From Mucilaginibacter sp. SJ (GTDB taxonomy: Bacteria > Bacteroidota > Bacteroidia > Sphingobacteriales > Sphingobacteriaceae): a stretch of DNA of 64,000 nucleotides. The translations under genes were made by a program, and so were the position numbers. Below the pieces are notes generated by a model. That model saw nothing but the letters and a program-made list of their open reading frames with translations, was not told the DNA's origin and searched no databases. Positions 57,677-64,000 of the stretch are shown one piece after another; the first letter of the stretch is position 1, and each line of letters opens with the position of its first letter. Location: positions 4,650,001 to 4,714,000 of the forward strand of contig NZ_CP118631.1 of assembly GCF_028993635.1 (NCBI RefSeq), given 5' to 3'.

Positions 57677-59656
57677 TTGGCTCAAACTATTGTGCCTGAA
57701 CATATCATTAACTTAAACCTTTTACTAAAAAGAGCTGCATTGCTGTTTAGTGTTATACTTTTAACTTTTGTTAAAGGGTATGGACAGCAGTTTTATGCCG
57801 CTACCCAAGAGGGAATTTTACAACAGGTAACCATTACACCTAATGGGCCGGTTTCAAAAAATGTTAACGGTTGCGGGTCGGGTTATTTTTCGATTGCGCT
57901 TTGGGGGAATAAGATCTATTATACCCAAATTTTTGGTGGTTTGAGTGTAGCTGATATAACCGGAGGTAATACACCCCAGGTAATTAATTGTCAGTATTTG
58001 GGGCCAGTGCCCTCCATAAATTCTATGACAGCTGATAAAAATGGGATTCTGTACATGGCCAGTGGGAACTCGCTGTACAAACTCGATCCTAAAAATCCTG
58101 TGCTTGTTAATCTGGGAATTATGCCCTACGGGGCTTCGGGCGATCTTGTGTTCTATAACGATAAGCTATATATGGCAAGCTATAATGGCATTGTCAAAGT
58201 CTCCCTTGATGATCTGTCTCAAAGTAAATTAGTTATACCTATTACAAACCGGGTTATATATGGTTTAACATCGGTAGCTTCCAGGGGGGCTGTAACGGTA
58301 TATGCTATCGACGAACAAGGCGGGAGGTCGGAGCTTATAGAGCTCGACCTGAACAATATGCTGATAAAAGGTACGGCCGGTTCGCTGCCTTATTCTGTTT
58401 ATGATGCCGGCAGTACTGTTGAATCAGGTGAAATACCGGTAATTAAGCTTCAAAGCATTAATGTGACCCGGGAGTGCAATGTGGTGAACAAAGGGCGGAC
58501 CGAAATTATTTGCGCCCCGCACGGAAATCCATATACCTACAAGCTTAATACCGGAGAAAGTAATACAACGGGCATTTTTTTCAACTTGCCTCCCGGTAAT
58601 TACCAGGTTACTATTACATCAAATGGTGGTGAAGAACCTAAAAAAGCTCCATTCACTGTTCCTGATTTTTCACAACAAGACCCTGTTGTTACTTTCAATA
58701 AAACGGATCCGGTTTGTGATATCGCGGGTTCGATTAAATTGGAAACAAACGCCGATAAAGCGTTATACCGGGTAAAATATAACAATGCGGTTTACCCCAT
58801 TGACCATGTTTTCGCAGATTTAGTCCCGGGTGTTTATCACTTTTCAATTATAACACCAAATGGCTGTTTGCTTTACGAAAAAGATTGTACCCTTGTACAG
58901 GAGGTATGCCCGCCAATTGTTGTAAATGACATTGTCATCAAACCTGAATGCGATTTTTACGGCGAAACAAGTGTCACCGTGCTCACAGCAGATCATCCGG
59001 ATAATTATACATATAGCGTAAACGGTATAAGCAACACTACCGGCGTTTTTAACAGGATGCTACCGGGTACCTATCAATTAGTAATCACTTCATCTGGCGG
59101 ATCCCAGGTTGAAAAACAAATTACCATACCCGATTTTACTTTGACCAAGCCCTATGTATCATATACCACTAAAAACGCGATTTGTACATTAGCAGGGCAG
59201 GTAAAGTTTAACACCTATGTAGAAGGGGTAGCTATCGGCGCTATTAAGCATGGTAGCCAAAGTTATACACCCGATGAAACAATAAGAGGCCTCAGCGCCG
59301 GTACCAACCACTTTGTCCTGCTGGATAAGCAGGGTTGCATCATTACGGAATTGGATATTATGATAACGCAGGATTCATGTGAGCCGGTTACCTTTTTTAA
59401 TACTTTTACACCCAACGGCGATGGCGTAAACGACTTATTCAGGCCTAATCAAAGCAGTAATCCCATAGCGTATAAGCTCACGGTTTTTAACCGCCTGGGC
59501 CAGCGGCTATTTGAGTCGGAAAGTATATATGATGGTTGGAATGGCAATTATAACGGGAAACCTGTGCCTACAGGTGTTTACTACTGGTTGTGTAACTATA
59601 CCATGGGCGATGGACAGGTTGAGGTTCAAAAAGGGCATGTAACCTTGTTAAGGTAG
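57677..59656 (+). CDS. Secreted protein with gliding/T9SS C-terminal domain (CHU_C)
   Basis: The protein has a hydrophobic signal (LLLKRAALLFSVILLTFVKG), a repeat-bearing beta-rich body with two similar segments (VTRECNVVNKGRTEIICAPH and IKPECDFYGETSVTVLTADH) and a C-terminal CHU_C type B sorting domain. That domain shows FFNTFTPNGDGVNDLFRP and KLTVFNRLGQRLFESESIYD, then DGWNGNYNGKPVPTGVYYW. Such proteins are exported by the type IX system and may act in gliding or adhesion. The first codon is a TTG that overlaps a TATATTTG box at 57672-57679; a GTG at 57692 is an equally possible start. Confidence 0.87.
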   Translation: MAQTIVPEHIINLNLLLKRAALLFSVILLTFVKGYGQQFYAATQEGILQQVTITPNGPVSKNVNGCGSGYFSIALWGNKIYYTQIFGGLSVADITGGNTPQVINCQYLGPVPSINSMTADKNGILYMASGNSLYKLDPKNPVLVNLGIMPYGASGDLVFYNDKLYMASYNGIVKVSLDDLSQSKLVIPITNRVIYGLTSVASRGAVTVYAIDEQGGRSELIELDLNNMLIKGTAGSLPYSVYDAGSTVESGEIPVIKLQSINVTRECNVVNKGRTEIICAPHGNPYTYKLNTGESNTTGIFFNLPPGNYQVTITSNGGEEPKKAPFTVPDFSQQDPVVTFNKTDPVCDIAGSIKLETNADKALYRVKYNNAVYPIDHVFADLVPGVYHFSIITPNGCLLYEKDCTLVQEVCPPIVVNDIVIKPECDFYGETSVTVLTADHPDNYTYSVNGISNTTGVFNRMLPGTYQLVITSSGGSQVEKQITIPDFTLTKPYVSYTTKNAICTLAGQVKFNTYVEGVAIGAIKHGSQSYTPDETIRGLSAGTNHFVLLDKQGCIITELDIMITQDSCEPVTFFNTFTPNGDGVNDLFRPNQSSNPIAYKLTVFNRLGQRLFESESIYDGWNGNYNGKPVPTGVYYWLCNYTMGDGQVEVQKGHVTLLR

Positions 59657-59809
59657 CTTAAATGTGTTTGTTTACAATAGGCGAGCTAAATGACCGGCTT
59701 AGTCTGTTTTTCCATGATCAGTGTTGCTGCAAATGGATATTATAACCGGCGCAAAAAAATCAGCGAAATCAACGTCATCAAATTCAAACCAACGGTTTAA
59801 CTTTGCCAC

Positions 59810-60508
59810 ATGATCAAGAATATCTTCGCTTGCTTAATAATCATACTTGTAGCTTTTGGCTGCACTAAAAAAAATGTGCCGCATTACACCATATCAAGGG
59901 TTACCAAATCAGATACAGCCACCCAGTTAACCGTTAAAATAGATGGCCGGCTTAAATGGGCCGAACTGCTAAGCATCACCTCGCAAATTAAAGCCGACAG
60001 CGCTAAGCTGAGCAACCTGCAGCTTAACTTTTTGCTTCCCGGTCATAATGATAAAAGTACTGGTGCTAATACCTTTTATGCTGTAGCCCGCTATCCTCAA
60101 GGAGATAAAGTTACTATGCAGGATACCACTAAAGATGCTGATGGCAATACCGTTAGGCTAAACATACTTGGCCTGTCGCCCGAAAAAGCAAAATACCTGC
60201 TTGATTTAAACCCTGCCGATCTCGACGGGAAAAATATCATAGGCAGGTTTATTGACGATAATAACCATACTGTTATCGTTCCGTTTACTGATATGGCAGG
60301 GGGTAAAAAAGAAACTTATATTATTGAGCTTGATACCACGGGTACAGTAGTATCCCGTACCATTCCCCTCATGGATAACCGCGATGGCATTGAAAAACTC
60401 CATGTCAGTCAGGCCGGCGATTATATTACTATAAAAGACAGTGTGCTTACCCAATATGCTGCTCATGACATGGGTTTGCCTTATAATAGTATTAAAGCCG
60501 GTATTTAA
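59810..60508 (+). CDS. Lipoprotein of unknown function
   Basis: The 232-residue protein has a lipoprotein signal (MIKNIFACLIIILVAFGC, Cys18). A beta-rich domain follows, IDGRLKWAELLSITSQIKAD, then ADLDGKNIIGRFIDDNNHTV. No catalytic motif is visible, and I do not recognise the family. It may be anchored in the outer or inner membrane. The gap upstream has an AATCAGCGAAATCAACG repeat related to the ATCGGTGAAATCA family seen near murD and ftsW. Confidence 0.65.
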   Translation: MIKNIFACLIIILVAFGCTKKNVPHYTISRVTKSDTATQLTVKIDGRLKWAELLSITSQIKADSAKLSNLQLNFLLPGHNDKSTGANTFYAVARYPQGDKVTMQDTTKDADGNTVRLNILGLSPEKAKYLLDLNPADLDGKNIIGRFIDDNNHTVIVPFTDMAGGKKETYIIELDTTGTVVSRTIPLMDNRDGIEKLHVSQAGDYITIKDSVLTQYAAHDMGLPYNSIKAGI

Positions 60509-60641
60509 TTGCTGCTTTGTAAATATGCCAAAATCACCACAGGCTTAATTTCGTCTTGAAAAATCAGGGATAAGCTGTTAAATCATTCACTTGTTTAAGA
60601 TTATACCGATATATTTATAGTGTTAAAAATATTGTAAATAT

Positions 60642-62021
60642 ATGAACCGAAATTTTATCAAAATTTTTGCATTAGGCGTGGCCGCGGTTTTTAGCGCCGG
60701 CATTGCTAATGCCCAGGTGAGGTTGCCGGAAGGCTACTTCCTTAAAACATTGCCAAACGGCCTGGATGTGCTGGTGATTGAAAACAGCAAAGTACCTTTA
60801 ACTACCATTGAAATAGCTGTAAAAAACGGTGCTTACACGGAGGGGCCGGAGTTTAGCGGTTTGTCGCACCTTTTTGAGCATATGTTTTTTAAAGCCAATA
60901 AAGATTATCCAACCCAGGAGAAGTTTTTAAAACGTACGCAGGAGCTTGGCGCCATCTGGAACGGTACCACCAATACTGAGCGCGTAAATTACTACTTCAC
61001 TTTTGACAGGGACAGTCTTAAAGCAGGTTTAAAGTTCATGAACGCGGCTATCCGTTTCCCAATTTACCGCGAGGAGGATATGAAAAAGGAACGCCCGGTG
61101 GTTGACGGTGAATTTCAGCGAGCCGAAAGCGATCCTGGTTTCCAGCTTTGGTATGGTATGCAGCAAAAGCTTTGGGGCGACCTCATCACCCGCAAAAATC
61201 CTATTGGTGTCCACGAAGTGATCAATACGGCTACGCCCGAAAAAATGATGATCATTAAGGATAAATATTATTTTCCTAACAATAGCTTGCTGACTATTTG
61301 CGGCGATGTTAAGCATGATAACGCTTTTGCCCTTGCCGAAAGCATTTTTGGCGACTGGGCCAACAGCGGTTTCGATCCTCAAACCAAATTCCCTATCCCA
61401 GCATTTAAGCCTTTAGCTAAACCTGAGTACTTTGTTAAGGAAACAACCATTGCCCAAACACCTTATATGGAGTTTACCTGGCAAGGGCCTTCATATCCAA
61501 CGGATTCAGCTTCAACTGTTGCTGCCGATGTGTTTTCGACCATTGTAGGCTTAAACTCATCAAAATTGCAGCAGGCATTGGTTGATAAAGGTTTGGCCAG
61601 CGGTGTTTACGTAAATTATACTACCAGCCGTTATGTGGGCCCTATCGATATTTTCGTGGTGCCTAACCCTAACAAGCTTAAAGAATGCTATACCGAGTTA
61701 ATGAACCAGGTAAGCATGTGGAATAAGGACGACTATTTTACCGACGAACAAATGGCCACTGCTAAAGCTATCCTGCACCGGAACGATATTCATGCCAAGG
61801 AAAAGCCTTCGTCGCTACCAAGTCAGATCAGCTACCAATGGTGCAGCACCTCGTTTAATTTTTATACCGACCTGGATGCCAACTATCAGAAAGTTACCCG
61901 TGCCGATATTAAAAAGTACCTGGATACTTACGTAATTGGCAAGCCATATGCTGCCGGTATAATCATAGCGCCCGAGTTAAATAAAACAGTAAACGCGGCT
62001 TCATTTTTTGCAGCTAAGTAA
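60642..62021 (+). CDS. M16 zinc protease, catalytic subunit
   Basis: The 459-residue protein has a signal peptide (about 1-24, MNRNFIKIFALGVAAVFSAG). The inverted zinc motif HLFEH lies at residues 76-80 in GLSHLFEHMFFK. A downstream acidic segment (VVDGEFQRAESDP, about 154-166) holds the third metal ligand. A C-terminal half ends with VIGKPYAAGIIIAPE. Such M16B enzymes work with a non-catalytic partner, and the next gene encodes one 17 bp downstream. The pair is predicted to be periplasmic and to degrade peptides. Confidence 0.92.
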   Translation: MNRNFIKIFALGVAAVFSAGIANAQVRLPEGYFLKTLPNGLDVLVIENSKVPLTTIEIAVKNGAYTEGPEFSGLSHLFEHMFFKANKDYPTQEKFLKRTQELGAIWNGTTNTERVNYYFTFDRDSLKAGLKFMNAAIRFPIYREEDMKKERPVVDGEFQRAESDPGFQLWYGMQQKLWGDLITRKNPIGVHEVINTATPEKMMIIKDKYYFPNNSLLTICGDVKHDNAFALAESIFGDWANSGFDPQTKFPIPAFKPLAKPEYFVKETTIAQTPYMEFTWQGPSYPTDSASTVAADVFSTIVGLNSSKLQQALVDKGLASGVYVNYTTSRYVGPIDIFVVPNPNKLKECYTELMNQVSMWNKDDYFTDEQMATAKAILHRNDIHAKEKPSSLPSQISYQWCSTSFNFYTDLDANYQKVTRADIKKYLDTYVIGKPYAAGIIIAPELNKTVNAASFFAAK

Positions 62022-62038
62022 TTTAAAACTACCTCATC

Positions 62039-63370
62039 ATGATGAAAAAATATATAATTGCCCTGCTGGTAGCAGCGGCTATAGGGAATACAGCTAAGGC
62101 GCAAAAACAGGCCTATGAAACCACGGTAGATGGCGTAAAGGTTATTGTACAGCCAAGCGGCAACGATATTGTGGAAGTGCAAACCATCATAAAAGGCGGT
62201 GTGCAAAACTATCCGGCTACCAAAGCGGGTATCGAGTCGCTGGCAATGAGCGCCCTTACCGAATGTGGTACTTTAAAGCATGATAAAAATAGCTTTAAAG
62301 ACGAACTGGATAAAGTAAGCGCCACCGTTTACGGCAGCAGCAACAAAAACTATTCGGTAATACGGATGAATTGTATTAAAGGCGACTTTGATATTGTTTG
62401 GCCGTTGTATGTTGAGGCAATAACCCAGCCCAAATTTGATGAAAAGGAATTTGCCCGCATTAAGCAGGATGCTATCAATAACATTAAACAGGAAGATTCA
62501 CAGCCCGATAATGCCATTGATAAATATGCCGATAAAGTAGCTTTTGCCGGGACCAACTACGCTAAAGACCCGAGTGGAACCGTAGCTATTGTTACAGCCT
62601 TAACCCCTGCCGAAACAAAAGCTTATTATCAGTCCATACTGACCAAATCTCGCATGGTAATTGTTGTGGTTGCGGATCTTGACCAGGCTGCTATTGAAGC
62701 TAAAGTAAAGGGTATGCTGAGCGGTATTAAACAAGGCCCGGCTTTCGCGTTTAAAAAATCGACTTTCAGAGCCGACAAAAACAGCATAAATGTTGAAAAA
62801 CGTGATTTGGCTACCAATTATGTGGAAGGTATCGCCAGTGGTCCTGCCGCCGGTACGCCCGATTTTAACGCTTTTAATGTAGCCATGCGCATCTTCTCTA
62901 ACATGCACTTTTTAGAGGTTCGTACCAATAACGGTTTGTCATATGCCCCACAGGCCTGGTTTAGCGCGGGTCAAACCTCAACTGCCAAGTTCTCTGTTTC
63001 AACAACCGAGCCTGATAAATACATAGCTGTGTTTGATAAGCTGGTTGATAAAATTAAACGCGAAGGTTTTAAACCCGAAGATGTAGCCGATATGAAGGTT
63101 ACTTACCTTACCGGTTTCTACTATAAAAACGAAACCAACAGCGCCCAGGCATCATCAATAGCAGCAAATGAAGTATTGCATGATAACTGGAAACGTTCAT
63201 TAACCCTGGTTGATGATGTAAAGAAACTCACTCCCGATGATGTGAGCAACGCATTCCGTAAGTATATCAACAATATTGTATGGGTATACCAGGGCGATCC
63301 TAAAAAAGTAAACCAATTGCTGTACATTAACGGTACACTGCATAATGGAGATAATCCGGTGATGCACTAA
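62039..63370 (+). CDS. M16 protease, non-catalytic partner
   Basis: The 443-residue protein has the M16 fold and a signal peptide (MMKKYIIALLVAAAIGNTAK). It lacks the HxxEH motif: the corresponding segment reads SLAMSALTECGTLKHDKNSF. The C-terminal part (PDDVSNAFRKYINNIVWVYQ) is normal. This is the typical inactive half of a two-subunit M16B enzyme. It starts 17 bp after the active subunit and has an identical export signal type, so they should form a periplasmic complex. Confidence 0.9.
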   Translation: MMKKYIIALLVAAAIGNTAKAQKQAYETTVDGVKVIVQPSGNDIVEVQTIIKGGVQNYPATKAGIESLAMSALTECGTLKHDKNSFKDELDKVSATVYGSSNKNYSVIRMNCIKGDFDIVWPLYVEAITQPKFDEKEFARIKQDAINNIKQEDSQPDNAIDKYADKVAFAGTNYAKDPSGTVAIVTALTPAETKAYYQSILTKSRMVIVVVADLDQAAIEAKVKGMLSGIKQGPAFAFKKSTFRADKNSINVEKRDLATNYVEGIASGPAAGTPDFNAFNVAMRIFSNMHFLEVRTNNGLSYAPQAWFSAGQTSTAKFSVSTTEPDKYIAVFDKLVDKIKREGFKPEDVADMKVTYLTGFYYKNETNSAQASSIAANEVLHDNWKRSLTLVDDVKKLTPDDVSNAFRKYINNIVWVYQGDPKKVNQLLYINGTLHNGDNPVMH

Positions 63371-63377
63371 ATCTTTA

Positions 63378-63565
63378 GTCATTTGCTGCGCGTCATTTTG
63401 AAATGGTCATTTGCTGCGCGTCATTGGATCGTTTTTAATGAATAATAAAAAAGGAGCAGAAATATACTTCCTGCTCCTTTCTTAATTCAATTCGCCAAAA
63501 TGATCAATGACTTAATGATGCATAGCAAAATGACTCAATGACCGCGCAGCGAAATGACTGCGCAG
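63378..63565. repeat. Inverted repeat arrays around a hairpin terminator
   Basis: Two direct copies of GTCATTTGCTGCGCGTCATT (63378-63397 and 63406-63425) face two near-inverted copies of the type AATGAC-GCGCAGCGAA-TGAC (about 63538-63565). Between them AAAGGAGCAG (63450-63459) pairs perfectly with CTGCTCCTTT (63471-63480). Its T-run is better on the minus strand, so it likely ends the permease transcript, with weaker action for the M16 operon. Confidence 0.7.
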
Positions 63566-63572
63566 CGAATGA

Positions 63573-64000
63573 CTACTTCTCCGGCAGCACCGCTTTTTTC
63601 CTGGTTTTAGTCCAGTCCGCCCCTTTCGGCCTGGTGGGTACGGTGTCGCCCAGGAGCTTGCCCCAGGGTTTGAGGGTGTCAATCCTGTCGAAGATGATTT
63701 TGAGGACTGCTACAAATGGAATGGAAAGGAACATGCCCGATAAGCCCCAAAGTAAATTGCCTAACAACACAACCACAATGGAGATAAGCGCGTTGATCTG
63801 CACTTTTGATGATACAATGCGCGGTACCAGGATATTATTATCAATAAACTGGATAACAAGATAAGCTATGATCACTCCTAACTGCGTTGTGTAACCATCT
63901 TTGGTAACCGTTGCCATCAGCACGGGAAGGGAGATGGCTATAATACCACCCAGGTAAGGTAGCAGGTTAAGGATAGCGCCTATTACCCCTATCAGGATGC
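63573..64000 (-). CDS. AI-2E family (UPF0118) permease, C-terminal part
   Basis: The minus-strand frame runs from the stop at 63573 to the right edge. The visible 142 residues hold the family signature: GVIGAILNLLPYLGGIIAI near the edge, LVIQFIDNNILVPRIVSSKV, NALISIVVVLLGNLLWGLSG and FLSIPFVAVLKIIFD. An in-frame GTG at 63923 is not the start, because coding similarity continues to the edge. AI-2E family permeases move autoinducer-2 in some bacteria and Na+/H+ in others; the substrate is unknown. The tail is basic (KGADWTKTRKKAVL). Confidence 0.92.
   Translation of the reverse strand, partial: ILIGVIGAILNLLPYLGGIIAISLPVLMATVTKDGYTTQLGVIIAYLVIQFIDNNILVPRIVSSKVQINALISIVVVLLGNLLWGLSGMFLSIPFVAVLKIIFDRIDTLKPWGKLLGDTVPTRPKGADWTKTRKKAVLPEK

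Noticed and set aside
1..64000. tRNA, rRNA and CRISPR arrays
   Set aside because: Reading both strands I saw no cloverleaf with GTTCRA arm, no rRNA segment and no regularly spaced repeat array. A tRNAscan or CRISPR search would settle it.

Overview
The window comes from a Bacteroidota chromosome, most likely a Sphingobacteriaceae member close to Mucilaginibacter or Pedobacter. This rests on family content and has not been checked by a search. Supporting signs are the cell-wall gene order without murF or ddl, a MraY with the Bacteroidota insertion, FtsZ with a long tail and a PAYKRK motif, a serine-palmitoyltransferase-like enzyme, an Hc1-like histone, a T9SS/gliding C-terminal domain, DUF5686 and OMP_b-brl outer-membrane proteins, TAnnTTTG promoters, and many short intergenic repeats typical of this phylum.

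Region 1 (1 to about 18.3 kb) is an AT-rich accessory island. It holds an unrecognised gene cut by the left edge, a candidate 105-nt small RNA, an RloA/RloB (AbiL-like) ATPase-Toprim pair, and a serine recombinase with a small unknown gene. A 9.7-kb co-directional defence operon follows: hsdR, hsdS fused to an extra C-terminal domain, a two-helix membrane protein, a GmrSD-type DUF262/DUF1524 protein, hsdM and a TIR protein. The island ends with a long imperfect hairpin, an Xre regulator and a divergent TnsB/TnsC-like (Mu/Tn7/Tn5053 superfamily) transposition pair that abuts the mraZ promoter region. The island is probably the cargo of that element, but neither end could be defined.

Region 2 (18.4-34.5 kb) is the division and cell-wall cluster: mraZ, rsmH, ftsL-like, ftsI, murE, mraY, murD, ftsW, murG, murC, ftsQ, ftsA, ftsZ. 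The first five genes overlap by 4 to 11 nt. From murE to murC nearly every junction carries a different dispersed repeat, and one G-rich repeat has become coding sequence at the N-termini of both MurD and MurG. Three exact DnaA boxes lie between ftsA and ftsZ. Three 10-bp-spaced AGTGG boxes in front of mraZ form a likely MraZ operator.

Region 3 (34.5-64 kb) is ordinary core genome with mixed functions: a sphingolipid-type aminotransferase, a Tat-exported GH125 alpha-mannosidase, an H1-like nucleoid protein, dapA, a UbiD-family decarboxylase, a TSUP transporter with DUF1634 partner, a KTSC protein, a TonB-type barrel, an alpha/beta hydrolase, a DinB-like protein, a DUF885 lipoprotein peptidase, DUF6263, a secreted TNT-domain protein with a possible downstream immunity gene, ligA, DUF5686 and T9SS-secreted proteins, an M16 protease pair, and the end of an AI-2E-family permease cut by the right edge. 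Intergenic spaces carry clear hairpin terminators and several repeat families.
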